A stretch of 64,000 nucleotides of DNA from Methylocystis echinoides. GTDB lineage: Bacteria; Pseudomonadota; Alphaproteobacteria; Rhizobiales; Beijerinckiaceae. Made by a program: the position numbers and the translations under genes. The stretch lies in the NCBI RefSeq assembly GCF_027923385.1, contig NZ_BSEC01000001.1, forward strand, positions 2,368,501 through 2,432,500, given 5' to 3'. Positions 8,211 through 20,919 of this stretch are shown here, piece by piece; position 1 is the stretch's first letter, and each line of letters starts with the position of its first letter. The notes under the pieces are model-generated. The model made no database searches. It worked only from the letters and a program-made list of their open reading frames with translations, and was not told the origin of the DNA.

Positions 8211-9569
8211 TCAGAAGCGCGTCGGAATCACCGACTCGTCGCCCTTGTCCCATTTGTAGTTGTAGCCGAGCGTCAGCTCGAAGCCCTGCACCCAGGGTGT
8301 GACCGTCGCGAGCGTATTGGCGCCGCCGAAGGGCAGGCGGGGTTGCTGGGGAATCCATTCGACGCCGGTGAAGGAATTCTTGAAGGCGTAAACGAAGGCG
8401 AAATCCACCGAGGAATGCGTCGTGAAGGCCCAGTTGGCGCCCACGGAAGCATGGTGGCGATTGATGATCGGCGACAGGACATTCACCGTCACCGAACGCC
8501 AGCGCAGCGGATTGGTGCTGTAATGATAGCCGCCGCGCAGCGTCAGCGCCGGCGAATAGCGCCATTCGGCGCCCACGGCGCCCGAGTCCACATCCGTCCA
8601 GTCGAAGCCCGGCCCGCTGCCCGTGCCCATCGACTTCGCGAAGATGGGATTGGACGGATTGCCCAGCGCCGGAACCGCCGAATAGAAGATGTGCCGCCAG
8701 TCGAGCATGACGGTCAGATTGGGCAGGAGGTCATAGGCGACGCCGGCCTGAAGATAGGCCGGAATGTCGAAGCTGCCGCTATCGGCGATGATCCCCCGGT
8801 ATTTCTCCAGTCGCGACATCCACATCGGCGTCGCGCCCGCGGCGCCGAGGCGGAAGCGGTCGGTGATCGCGAGCGTGGCGCCGGCGCGGACGCCGCCGCC
8901 CCATGACCAGTCGTAGTCCATGTCGGACAAGCGGTAGGGATCGGAGGAGTAGGGGACAAAGACGCCGACGCCCTGAAGATTGAGCATTTGCACGGCGACC
9001 GTCGGCGCGAAGCCGAGCGTGAGCGCGCCGACGGGAGTCCCGAACCGCCGCGCGTAACCGACGCTCATGAACGCCTGCTGAAGATCAATCCCGGTGAAGC
9101 CGCCGCCGAACAGGCCGCCGCGCGGCGCATGCCAGTTGCCCCAGCCGTAGGATGTGTTGATTCCGCCATTGGCGTAAGCGACCACGCTCCACGCCGACTT
9201 CTCGTCGATCGGCTGGATGTAGCCGCCGTTGGGCACCGGAAACCACGGCCGGCCGCTGACGACGGGCCCCGGCGCGATGACGCGGGTGGGGCCCTGCGTG
9301 TCATAGCCGCGATCGGCGTTCACCACCGTCAGGCCGAGGCCGAACTGACGTTCGAGGCCGACGATGCCGGCGGGATTGACGGACAGCGCCATGGCGTCGC
9401 GCTGATCCGCCGCGCCGGCGCCGCCGAGCGCCTTCTGGCGCGGGCCATAGCCGATCAGGAAATAACCGTCGGCCGCCTGCGCGACCTGCGCGCCCGAAAC
9501 AACCTGCGCGCCCGAGAGGAAAAGCGCCCCGAGCGCAAGCATCGAATGGCGGGAGAAATGGTTTGGCAT
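8211..9569 (-). CDS. FadL/TodX-family outer membrane transport protein
   Basis: The 452-residue precursor has a signal peptide (residues 1-33, ending AQA), then the N-terminal pattern of OmpP1/FadL/TodX channels (ALGGAGAADQRDAMALSVNPAGI). It ends in aromatic Phe after a string of beta-strand-like segments, as expected for an outer-membrane barrel. Family members carry fatty acids or aromatic and other hydrophobic compounds across the outer membrane. The substrate here cannot be read from sequence. The signal region holds a small tandem duplication (GAQVVSGAQV). It is convergent with apbC and stands alone. Confidence 0.85.
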   Translation of the reverse strand: MPNHFSRHSMLALGALFLSGAQVVSGAQVAQAADGYFLIGYGPRQKALGGAGAADQRDAMALSVNPAGIVGLERQFGLGLTVVNADRGYDTQGPTRVIAPGPVVSGRPWFPVPNGGYIQPIDEKSAWSVVAYANGGINTSYGWGNWHAPRGGLFGGGFTGIDLQQAFMSVGYARRFGTPVGALTLGFAPTVAVQMLNLQGVGVFVPYSSDPYRLSDMDYDWSWGGGVRAGATLAITDRFRLGAAGATPMWMSRLEKYRGIIADSGSFDIPAYLQAGVAYDLLPNLTVMLDWRHIFYSAVPALGNPSNPIFAKSMGTGSGPGFDWTDVDSGAVGAEWRYSPALTLRGGYHYSTNPLRWRSVTVNVLSPIINRHHASVGANWAFTTHSSVDFAFVYAFKNSFTGVEWIPQQPRLPFGGANTLATVTPWVQGFELTLGYNYKWDKGDESVIPTRF

Positions 9570-9696
9570 GGCGTGACCCTCAAATCGTCACGCTCACGTT
9601 ATCATCAGCGCCTTGCCCCGGTCATTATGGTTAAGATCGGGGCGCCCGATTTGGGCGGCGCTGTGCCTTTCCTGCCACAAATGCAAAAAGCGGGCG

Positions 9697-9924
9697 TCAG
9701 ACCTTGCGGCGCAGCACGTAACGGAAGTGGCCGCCGGCGTCTTCGGCGCTGACCAGCTCATCGCCGGTCTGGCGCGCGAAAGCCGCAAAATCCGCCATGG
9801 AGCCGGGGTCGGTGGCGAGCACTTCCAGCGTCTCGCCGAGCTGAATTTCCTTGAGCGCTTTCTTTGTGCGCAGAATCGGCAAGGGGCAGTTGAGGCCGCG
9901 CGCATCCACGATCGTGTCCGTCAT
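9697..9924 (-). CDS. tusA: TusA-family sulfur carrier protein
   Basis: The 75-residue protein has the TusA/SirA fold signature ARGLNCPLPILRTKKAL, with the sulfur-carrying cysteine at residue 13 in the CPxP motif, and the later DPGSMADF and VSAEDAGGHF parts typical of the family. It hands persulfide sulfur to acceptors such as tRNA-thiolation or sulfur-oxidation proteins. The ATG at 9924 has GGGA six bases upstream; another ATG four codons earlier is possible. A DsrE-family gene lies 1.3 kb away on the same strand (11206), but other genes separate them. Confidence 0.92.
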   Translation of the reverse strand: MTDTIVDARGLNCPLPILRTKKALKEIQLGETLEVLATDPGSMADFAAFARQTGDELVSAEDAGGHFRYVLRRKV

Positions 9925-10074
9925 TTTTTGTCCCATTCGATTGTCTAGGGTTGTCGGGCGGCTTATTGCATGGCGTGCGACCGGTCCGCCACCCCCTCGC
10001 GTTTGCGCGCGACAAGGGGACGGGCGTAAACTCGCCGGAAGCACAGGCAGTCCCACAGGGCAGGGGTGGAGCAG

Positions 10075-10818
10075 ATGTCCCGTCAGTTCATTCAGGTCAT
10101 GATGGCGGCGACCGTCGCTGGCGGAACCCTCGCCGGCTGCGCGAGCACGCAGACGAGCCAGCCGGTCATCGCCGCAGCGCCGCCGCCGCCCCCGGTCGCG
10201 GCGGCTGCGCCGCCGTCGCATCTCGCCGACGCCGGCGGCCCGCCGCCCAGCAGTTTCTATGCGGAGACAAGGGACGCCGGCTTCACCGTTCCCGGCGTGA
10301 AGGCCGGGCAGGTCGATCAGGCCTTCCTGCGCCGCAACGTCGCTTATGCGACCAAGGAGCCGCCGGGCACGATCGTCATCGATCCGGTCAACCATTACCT
10401 CTACCACGTCGAGGAAGGCGGTCGCGCGACCCGCTACGGCGTCGGCGTCGGGCGCGAGGGCTTCGCCTGGTCCGGCGACGCGACGATCAAGAGCAAGCAG
10501 GAATGGCCGGACTGGTATCCGCCCAAGGAAATGATCGAGCGCCGCCCCGATCTCAAGAAGCAGCTCACCGAATTGCAGAGCGGCCTCGGCATGCATGGCG
10601 GCCCCGGCAATCCGCTCGGCGCGCGCGCCATGTATCTCTGGCAGGGCGACAAGGACACGCTGTTCCGCATCCATGGCACAAACGAGCCCTGGACCATCGG
10701 TCAGAGCCAGTCCTCCGGCTGCATCCGCATGGTCAATCAGGACGTGATGGATCTTTACGAGAAGACTCCCGCGGGCACGCGGGTCGTTGTGCTTGGAACG
10801 CGGGTCGCCGGGCGGTAA
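10075..10818 (+). CDS. L,D-transpeptidase (YkuD domain) lipoprotein
   Basis: The product of 247 residues has a lipoprotein signal with lipobox LAGC (acylated Cys 22), a Pro/Ala-rich spacer, then a YkuD catalytic domain. The active site is visible as RIHGTNEPWTIG and SQSSGCIRM, giving the His and Cys of the HxxN...SxGCIR motif. Such enzymes form 3-3 cross-links in peptidoglycan or attach proteins to it, acting in the periplasm from the lipid anchor. I chose the ATG at 10075 with GGAG just upstream; a GTG at 10066 is also in frame. The gene stands alone between divergent and convergent neighbours. Confidence 0.93.
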   Translation: MSRQFIQVMMAATVAGGTLAGCASTQTSQPVIAAAPPPPPVAAAAPPSHLADAGGPPPSSFYAETRDAGFTVPGVKAGQVDQAFLRRNVAYATKEPPGTIVIDPVNHYLYHVEEGGRATRYGVGVGREGFAWSGDATIKSKQEWPDWYPPKEMIERRPDLKKQLTELQSGLGMHGGPGNPLGARAMYLWQGDKDTLFRIHGTNEPWTIGQSQSSGCIRMVNQDVMDLYEKTPAGTRVVVLGTRVAGR

Positions 10819-10883
10819 TTCGAAGCCCGGCACGGCCGACACAGGGCATGGTGGGGAGGGGCCTTGCCGCCTCCCCGGGAATG

Positions 10884-11096
10884 TTACTTCTTTTCGGGCT
10901 CTGCGGCGGCGGGAGCCTGCTCCTTCGCCTCCTCGGCCTTCTTCTCCTGCTGCTGGCGCTTGTACTCGTGCGACGCCTTGGTGCCGCGATAGACGCGGAC
11001 CTTGTGCTTGTGACGTTCGCCGGTCACATGCGCTTCGGCGGCGAGGGGCGCGATGGCGACGGCGGCGGCAAAGGCGGCAAGAACGAGCTTCTTCAT
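10884..11096 (-). CDS. small secreted charged protein
   Basis: The 70-residue precursor begins MKKLVLAAFAAAVAIAPLAAEA, a clear signal peptide. A mature part of about 48 residues follows, rich in Lys, Glu, Gln and His (HVTGERHKHKVRVYRG, then a KKAEEAKEQ helix-like stretch). A perfect GGAGG lies at 11101-11105, five to six bases before the ATG, so expression should be strong. I recognise no family. The charged repetitive tail suggests an unfolded or coiled periplasmic protein. Confidence 0.65.
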   Translation of the reverse strand: MKKLVLAAFAAAVAIAPLAAEAHVTGERHKHKVRVYRGTKASHEYKRQQQEKKAEEAKEQAPAAAEPEKK

Positions 11097-11205
11097 CTTT
11101 CCTCCATGGGATGCGAAACGGTGACGTTTCAGCTCCGCACAGAACACGATATTTTCCTGCCTGAAAAGAGGGCAGGCGCCCGATCTGGCCCGGCGCCCGA
11201 TTTTC

Positions 11206-11691
11206 TCAAACGAACAGATTGACGTTCGCCTTGCTCGCTTCCTCGAGATAGGTGGCGGCGCCGCCAAAGCAGACGCCGTCGATCATGTCCTCTTTCCTGA
11301 ACTCGAAGAGGTCCATGGTCATCTGACAGGCGACGAGCTTCACGCCGCTCTCCAGCGCGATGTCGCGCAGCTCCTCGATGGTGGCGACGCCCTTTTTTGC
11401 GATCATCTTCTTCATCATCGCGGTCGCGCCGGCGGTCACGCCGGGCAGGGCGGCGACGAGATTCGGCATGCCCAGATGCATGCCGCCCATCGGCATCTTC
11501 ATCGCCGGATTGCCGAGCGGCGAGACTTCCAGATCGAGCTTTTTCTTCAACAGGCCGAGGCCGTAGAAGGTGAAAAAGAGCGTCGCGTCCATGTCCATCG
11601 CCGCGGCGGTCGTCGCGAGGATGAAGGGCGGATAGGCCCAGTCCAGCGTGCCTTTTGAAACGATGATGGACAGGGCTTTGCGATCAGACAT
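11206..11691 (-). CDS. DsrE/DsrF/DrsH-like family protein
   Basis: This 161-residue protein carries the pattern of the DsrE-like (peroxiredoxin-like) family: SIIVSKGTLDWAYPPFILATTAAAM at the N-terminus, then a long helix, CQMTMDLFEF with a conserved Cys, and DGVCFGGAATYLEEA near the end. Members are small soluble proteins linked to sulfur relay and often occur with TusA and rhodanese genes. TusA is encoded nearby at 9697. GGAG sits five bases before the ATG at 11691. The 3' end of the P-type ATPase gene lies 20 bases upstream on the same strand, so the two may be cotranscribed. Confidence 0.85.
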   Translation of the reverse strand: MSDRKALSIIVSKGTLDWAYPPFILATTAAAMDMDATLFFTFYGLGLLKKKLDLEVSPLGNPAMKMPMGGMHLGMPNLVAALPGVTAGATAMMKKMIAKKGVATIEELRDIALESGVKLVACQMTMDLFEFRKEDMIDGVCFGGAATYLEEASKANVNLFV

Positions 11692-11711
11692 GCGGGCTCC
11701 TTCGGCCGGCT

Positions 11712-14180
<2,469 letters not shown>

Positions 14181-14295
14181 CGGCGTCCGACTCGGGGAGG
14201 GGGAGACGGAAATGTAGTTCAGCCGGCCGGGAAAGGGAAAATGTCGGGGGCTTCACCCCCCCCGCAAATGCCGCGGGGAGGGTGGGACGCATCGA

Positions 14296-14628
14296 TTACA
14301 GCGGGGCGAAGGTCTTCGACTTGCCGTCATGGGTGGTGACGGTCACCGCGCGCACATAGCCGCAGCCGCCGAGGCCCGGGATCGGGATGCCGCCGCCCTT
14401 GACCGGAACGGTGAATTTGTCGCCGACGTTATAGGCGTGGTGCAGAATCTTGTCGCCCGCCGCCACGTCGCAGTCGCCGCCGTTCACCGAGACGGCGTCG
14501 ACGACGACATTGTCCTTCTTGACCTCGCACTTGACCGAGCCGTCGGGCTTCTTGGAGCAGTCGACGGCGTCGTCGCCGGCATAGGCCATGGTCGGAAGAA
14601 TCGCAAAGACAAACAGCAGCTTTTTCAT
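14296..14628 (-). CDS. small secreted protein of unknown function
   Basis: The 110-residue precursor begins MKKLLFVFAILPTMAYAG, a short signal peptide. The mature part holds four cysteines (VDCSKK, KCEVKK, GDCDV, GGCGYV), consistent with two periplasmic disulfides, and beta-strand-like stretches ending VTVTTHDGKSKTFAPL. I do not recognise the family. It lies divergent from thiC, whose leader begins about 150 bases away, and downstream of no obvious operon. The signal peptide and normal codon use support a real gene. Confidence 0.65.
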   Translation of the reverse strand: MKKLLFVFAILPTMAYAGDDAVDCSKKPDGSVKCEVKKDNVVVDAVSVNGGDCDVAAGDKILHHAYNVGDKFTVPVKGGGIPIPGLGGCGYVRAVTVTTHDGKSKTFAPL

Positions 14629-14717
14629 GATGCAGGCTCACAACAGGGAGGGTTGGACCGGGCGCGCGCGGCGCGCCGTCAGCGCGACCGGACCATGTTT
14701 TCAAAAAGCTTTTATGA

Positions 14718-16775
<2,058 letters not shown>

Positions 16776-16784
16776 GGGCTGAAA

Positions 16785-16942
16785 GGCCCCTCCCTGTCCC
16801 TCCCCCGCCACAGGGCGTCTTCAAACGCCCGTCTTTACAGACGGGCTATGGCGGGAGAGGGGACGCTCACGAGTCACATTCTCGATGAAGGCCACGATTT
16901 GCCCCCTCTCCCGCGAAGCGGGGGAGGGTTGGGGAGGGGGCC
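16785..16942. repeat. REPIN-like palindromic repeat after thiC
   Basis: Arms at 16785-16808 and 16918-16942 are inverted copies (GGCCCCTCC... against ...GGGGGCC). An inner palindrome around ACGCCCGTCTTTACAGACGGGC is inserted in the left half. It is the same family as the pdhA-pdhB element, sharing the CCCTCCCTGTCCCTCCCCCGC arm, but longer because of the inner hairpin. It may also serve to end or stabilise the thiC transcript. Confidence 0.72.
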
Positions 16943-17078
16943 TCTCCCCCTGCATTTCCCTCGAAAACCGCCCCTTCTGGCGAAGAACGCGCCCGTTTTG
17001 ACCACAAATCGTCTGTTTGAAAGGCGCACACAGGCGCAGCATCCTCTCAGTCAAAGGCTCTACTTGGGAGGAAACGCC

Positions 17079-17291
17079 ATGGCCAATCAGGACACACATC
17101 TGCCGAAAGACAAATACACCGGCATGCGCAGCTTCGACTTCGCGATTACGCCGAACGTCATCATCTGCGCCGCCGCGGGCGCCGTTCTCGGCGCGATCCT
17201 CGCTTATTGGGGAACGTCGGATATCGGCATCGTCGGCGCGACCAGCTTCGTGTTCATGATCCTCTCGGGCATATTCGGGATGTTCATCTGA
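17079..17291 (+). CDS. small two-helix membrane protein
   Basis: The 70-residue protein has a polar N-terminus (MANQDTHLPKDKYTGMRSFD) and two hydrophobic helices (about residues 26-44 and 50-69) with a short GTSDIG turn. GGGAGGAA at 17067-17073 is a strong ribosome site. The size and layout recall small respiratory-complex or membrane-stress proteins, but I find no diagnostic motif. It stands alone with a terminator-like hairpin 55 bases after the stop. Confidence 0.65.
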   Translation: MANQDTHLPKDKYTGMRSFDFAITPNVIICAAAGAVLGAILAYWGTSDIGIVGATSFVFMILSGIFGMFI

Positions 17292-17346
17292 CGAGATGAG
17301 GCTGGGGGGCCTGATCGACATCATCCGTCCACATTTCATGCGAACC

Positions 17347-17390
17347 AACGCAATCCGGGGCTGCTCTGACAGCTCCGGGTTGCGTTTCGC
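17347..17390 (+). terminator. terminator-like hairpin
   Basis: AACGCAA at 17347-17353 pairs with TTGCGTT at 17380-17386, with CCGG and GCTG/CAGC pairing inside. Only three T follow, so it may be a weak terminator of the small membrane protein gene. Confidence 0.55.
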
Positions 17391-17471
17391 TTAATCTCCC
17401 TGACAATGCGCCCGCTTCATGATTGCTGACAAAACTCCCGCGAGGCGCCAATAAGCGGCGGGAGACTCATC

Positions 17472-18014
17472 ATGACTGAAACGCAACGACCCGCCGTCAT
17501 CGGCGTCGTCACCGCCTCCGATCGCGCCAGCGCCGGCGTCTACAAGGACGAGAGCGGCCCCGCCATCGAAGCCTATCTCTCCGCCGTGCTGACGACGCCC
17601 TTCCGCATCGAGCGGCGGATCATCCCCGACGGATTTGAAAGCGTTCGCGATACGCTGATCGAGCTCGCCGACACGGTCGGCTGCGACCTGATCGTGACCA
17701 CCGGCGGCACCGGCCCGAGCCCGCGCGATCTCACCCCCGAAGCGACGCTCGCCGCCTGTCCGCGCGAACTTCCGGGCTTCGGCGAGCTGATGCGGCAGGT
17801 GTCGCTCGCCCAGACGCCAACCGCCATTCTCTCGCGGCAGGTGGCGGCGCATCGCGACAAATGCCTGGTCATCAACCTGCCCGGCAAGCCGGCGGCGATC
17901 GAACTCTGCCTGAACGCCGTCATGCCCGCCGTGCCCTATTGTCTCGACCTGATCGGCGCCGCCTGGATCGACACCGATCCGGCCCGCGTGAAAGCCTTCC
18001 GGCCGAAGAAGTAG
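17472..18014 (+). CDS. mog: molybdopterin adenylyltransferase
   Basis: MogA activates molybdopterin with AMP before molybdate insertion. The 180-residue protein has the MoCF-biosynthesis signature TTGGTGPSPRDLTPEAT and the earlier SDRASAGVYKDESGP stretch, and matches the family in length. The start ATG at 17472 follows GGCGGGAGA. The following dapB gene on the same strand is 150 bases away, probably a separate unit. MogA/MoaB-type proteins share this fold; the DLTPEAT motif and length favour Mog. Confidence 0.92.
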   Translation: MTETQRPAVIGVVTASDRASAGVYKDESGPAIEAYLSAVLTTPFRIERRIIPDGFESVRDTLIELADTVGCDLIVTTGGTGPSPRDLTPEATLAACPRELPGFGELMRQVSLAQTPTAILSRQVAAHRDKCLVINLPGKPAAIELCLNAVMPAVPYCLDLIGAAWIDTDPARVKAFRPKK

Positions 18015-18163
18015 CCGCCCGTACGGGTGGGCGCAGTTTTCGCGCCGCGACAATCGGAAGGCTTCTCTTGGCGGTCCGCGGTCTGTATAGGGAGGTGCGC
18101 GTCAGAAGGCCCGAGTCGCCTGTTCGCGCGTTGTAACGAGCATCGCAGGCGAGGGCATCGAGG

Positions 18164-18979
18164 ATGAGCGAATTGCGTCTGGTCGTGGTGGGCGCCGCGG
18201 GCCGCATGGGTCGTATGCTGACCCAGACGATCCCTGACACGCTGGGCGTGCGGCTGGTGGGCGCGCTGGAGGGCGCGGGATCGTCGTCGCTGGGCGCCGA
18301 TTGCGGCGCCGCCTTTGGCCTGCCGGCGACGGGCGTCGCCATCACGAGCGACATCGCCGCCGCGCTCGCCGAGGCCGACGCCATCATCGATTTCTCGACG
18401 CCGGCCGCCACCATCGCCGTCGCAAAGGCCGCCGCGAAGGCGCGGGTGGCCCATGTGATCGGCACGACCGGCCTCTCCGCCGACGAGCTGGGGCTGATCG
18501 CGGAGGAGGCGACGGAAACGGCCGTGGTGCGCTCCGGCAACATGAGCCTCGGCGTCAATCTACTGGCCGTGCTCATCGAGAAGGCGGCGAAGGCGCTCGG
18601 CCCCGGCTGGGACGCCGAGATCATCGAGATGCATCACAAGCTGAAGGTCGACGCGCCGTCCGGCACGGCGCTGCTGCTTGGCGAGGCCGTGGCGCTGGGC
18701 AGGGGCATCGCCCTCGCCGAACACAGCGCGCGCGGCCGCGACGGACTCACCGGGCCGCGCAAGGCCGGCGACATCGGCTTTGCGGCGCTGCGCGGCGGCA
18801 CGGTGGTGGGCGACCATACGGTGATTTTCGCCGGCATGGGCGAGCGCATCGAATTCTCGCACCGCGCCGAGGATCGGGGCATCTTTGCACGCGGCGCCCT
18901 TGCGGCCGCGCTCTGGACCCGCGGACGGGGGCCGGGTCTCTACTCCATGGCCGATGTCCTCGGCCTTACCTGCGCCTGA
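18164..18979 (+). CDS. dapB: 4-hydroxy-tetrahydrodipicolinate reductase
   Basis: DapB carries out the NAD(P)H-dependent reduction in the lysine and diaminopimelate pathway. The 271-residue product has the N-terminal nucleotide-binding GAAGRMGRM and the catalytic signature [16 protein letters not shown], which includes the His and Lys of the active site. Length is standard. Only 14 bases separate it from gpmA, which suggests cotranscription, an arrangement also seen in relatives. Confidence 0.97.
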   Translation: MSELRLVVVGAAGRMGRMLTQTIPDTLGVRLVGALEGAGSSSLGADCGAAFGLPATGVAITSDIAAALAEADAIIDFSTPAATIAVAKAAAKARVAHVIGTTGLSADELGLIAEEATETAVVRSGNMSLGVNLLAVLIEKAAKALGPGWDAEIIEMHHKLKVDAPSGTALLLGEAVALGRGIALAEHSARGRDGLTGPRKAGDIGFAALRGGTVVGDHTVIFAGMGERIEFSHRAEDRGIFARGALAAALWTRGRGPGLYSMADVLGLTCA

Positions 18980-18993
18980 TCGCGAGACCCTCT

Positions 18994-19620
18994 ATGAGCA
19001 TGCACCGCACTCTCGTCCTCGTCCGCCATGGCCAGAGCGAATGGAACGCGAAAAATCTCTTCACCGGCTGGAAGAACCCCGATCTGACGCCGCTTGGAAT
19101 TGAAGAGGCGCGCCGCGCCGGCCAGGAGTTGAGAAAGCTCGACCTTCTGTTCAGCGTCGGCTTCACCTCCGCGCTGCTGCGCGCGCAGCACACATTGCAG
19201 CTCATTTTCGAGGAGCTCGGCCAGTCCAACGTGCCGACCGTGAAGGACCGCGCGCTCAACGAGCGTCATTACGGCGATCTCTCCGGCCTCAACAAGGACG
19301 AGGCGCGCGAGAAATGGGGCGAGGAGCAGGTGCGCCTGTGGCGGCGCTCCTATGACGTGCCGCCGCCGGGCGGCGAGAGCCTCAAGGATACGGTCGCCCG
19401 CGTCGTGCCCTTCTATGTGCAGCGTATCCTGCCGCCCGTGATGCGCGGCGAGCGCGTGCTGGTGGCGGCGCATGGCAATTCGCTGCGGGCGCTGTGCATG
19501 GTGCTGGAGCAGATGACGCCGGACAGCATTCCGACGCTGGAGCTTTCGACCGGCGTGCCGATCATCTACCGGCTCAACGCCGATTCCACCGTCGCCACCA
19601 AGACAGTGCTGGAGCCCTGA
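18994..19620 (+). CDS. gpmA: 2,3-bisphosphoglycerate-dependent phosphoglycerate mutase
   Basis: This glycolytic enzyme interconverts 3- and 2-phosphoglycerate. The 208-residue protein begins [18 protein letters not shown] with the catalytic RHG motif, has [22 protein letters not shown] and the second active-site His in [11 protein letters not shown]. The length is that of the shorter alphaproteobacterial form. The stop codon lies inside a hairpin (GAGCCCTGA at 19612-19620 pairs with TCAGGGCTC at 19635-19643) without a T run. Confidence 0.96.
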   Translation: MSMHRTLVLVRHGQSEWNAKNLFTGWKNPDLTPLGIEEARRAGQELRKLDLLFSVGFTSALLRAQHTLQLIFEELGQSNVPTVKDRALNERHYGDLSGLNKDEAREKWGEEQVRLWRRSYDVPPPGGESLKDTVARVVPFYVQRILPPVMRGERVLVAAHGNSLRALCMVLEQMTPDSIPTLELSTGVPIIYRLNADSTVATKTVLEP

Positions 19621-19675
19621 GCCACTTTCGACAGTCAGGGCTCTCGCATTGGCGCGGCGACAGAGGCTCGAAAAC

Positions 19676-20041
19676 TCAGCTGGTTTCGGGGTAATAAAGC
19701 CGCCGTGCAACGTTCACCGCAGCGGGATCTCCATTTGGGACGACCGGGGGGTTGTTCAACAAAGGCGGCAAAGCGGCCCCCGCGTTGTTATTGGCGTTTC
19801 CGCCATTGGCGGCGGCGGGCGCGGCAGCCGGAAGAGCGGCGGGCAGGGCAGCTGGCGGCGGAACATTCTGCAAGGCGACGGCGAAGGCGTTTGCGACGGC
19901 ATTATTCTGCTGAACGCCTTGTGCGAATTGAGCGGGGTTTCCTTGACCCGGAACGTTAGCGGCCTGCGTCTGATCGGCGGGGGCCTGTCCTTGAACGTGC
20001 GTCGGCGGCAAGCCGCCGACATTGTTGTTGTTAATCGACAT
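19676..20041 (-). CDS. Asn/Ala/Pro-rich low-complexity protein, possible secreted or effector protein
   Basis: The 121-residue product starts MSINNNNVGGLPPTHVQG and is made mostly of Asn, Ala, Gln, Pro and Gly with almost no charged residues, ending RRLYYPETS. There is no Sec signal peptide or hydrophobic helix. GGAGAAT lies seven bases before the ATG, so translation is likely. The unordered, Ser/Asn/Pro/Gln-rich N-terminus is of the kind found in proteins exported by type III systems. It is downstream of another such gene (20165) and has the same feel as the candidate effector at 55031. I do not recognise a family; role unknown. Confidence 0.5.
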   Translation of the reverse strand: MSINNNNVGGLPPTHVQGQAPADQTQAANVPGQGNPAQFAQGVQQNNAVANAFAVALQNVPPPAALPAALPAAAPAAANGGNANNNAGAALPPLLNNPPVVPNGDPAAVNVARRLYYPETS

Positions 20042-20164
20042 TGAAAATTCTCCACTTACGGCAAGCTGACGACAGCGATCTTAAGCGTCTCTTTTTTCTT
20101 GGCCACTCACTGACGGTTGAGTTGGGCGGCAAACCGACGCCCGGCAGAGCCGCCCTCGCCGTGG

Positions 20165-20830
20165 CTACTGGCCGGAAACCGTCCGTTCAACGATTTGCTG
20201 CGCGGTTACGCCGACCATGAACGAGGCGTTTCTCTGCGCAGCATGCAAGAAGACAGCTTTCTCTTCGTCGGTTCTGTGCGGAACGGCGTCGACAGCCACG
20301 GCAATTTCAAACAGCGAACGATTGTCCGCGAGTATGCGCGTCTGGAGAAAGGTGGCGAGCGCGTTGAGGGCCCAGGTCCGGTCGGGCTTGAAGGAGGGGT
20401 CCATATTCCGCGCTTCTGCTCTGAGACGCGTCTCCAGTTCGGAAAGGCTGGGAGTTTCGATCCTGACAGGGTCCAGATCAGTGGCGGCGTTGAGCCTCCA
20501 GATGATGCGGGGCGCGGCGCCGGGGCAGAACAGATGAAGATTGTCCTCGATATAATTTTCAGCCTGTTGCGCGACCTCGCCGATCTGTTTCAGCAGCGCC
20601 GGCGAGGGATGCGCTGCGACGGCGGTCTTCTGTGCATTCAGCGGGGTGGGCGCGCCTTGCCTCAGTTGAGCGTCGTATCTGCTCGGGCCCGGTTGCGTCT
20701 GAGTGATCGTCTGGACGTATAGCGAGGCTGTGGCGGTATTCTGGGGAGCAGGACCATGGCCGGTCCCGGGCGTCGCGTCGTTGGAATCCAATGGCTGCGG
20801 GCTCGCGTTGTTGACCGGAGTGAGTGACAT
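20165..20830 (-). CDS. unrecognised protein with disordered N-terminus, candidate type III secretion substrate
   Basis: The 221-residue protein has an unstructured Pro/Ser/Thr/Asn/Gln-rich N-terminus of about 70 residues (MSLTPVNNASPQPLDSNDAT). A folded, mainly helical part follows (about 75-221) with two cysteine-poor helices and a C-terminus FMVGVTAQQIVERTVSGQ. No signal peptide, membrane helix or known catalytic motif is visible. Base composition is lower in GC than alkB beside it, and codon use is less biased. It heads a probable two-gene unit with 19676. Export by a type III system is inferred only from the N-terminus and from resemblance to the 55031 locus. Confidence 0.5.
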   Translation of the reverse strand: MSLTPVNNASPQPLDSNDATPGTGHGPAPQNTATASLYVQTITQTQPGPSRYDAQLRQGAPTPLNAQKTAVAAHPSPALLKQIGEVAQQAENYIEDNLHLFCPGAAPRIIWRLNAATDLDPVRIETPSLSELETRLRAEARNMDPSFKPDRTWALNALATFLQTRILADNRSLFEIAVAVDAVPHRTDEEKAVFLHAAQRNASFMVGVTAQQIVERTVSGQ

Positions 20831-20919
20831 GGATGGCCCCGCGTTCTGAGAGGATGGACCAAAGGATGCTAGCGAAGCGAGGCGCCGCCGCGCCAGAAAC
20901 CGAAGGTTGCGGAAGTCGC

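Noticed and set aside
20055..20070. A GTCAGCTT-containing motif on the minus strand resembling the rhizobial tts box of type III secretion promoters
   Set aside because: It lies only about 15-30 bases before the ATG and next to the ribosome site, where a promoter-proximal activator box could not work, and the second half matches poorly.
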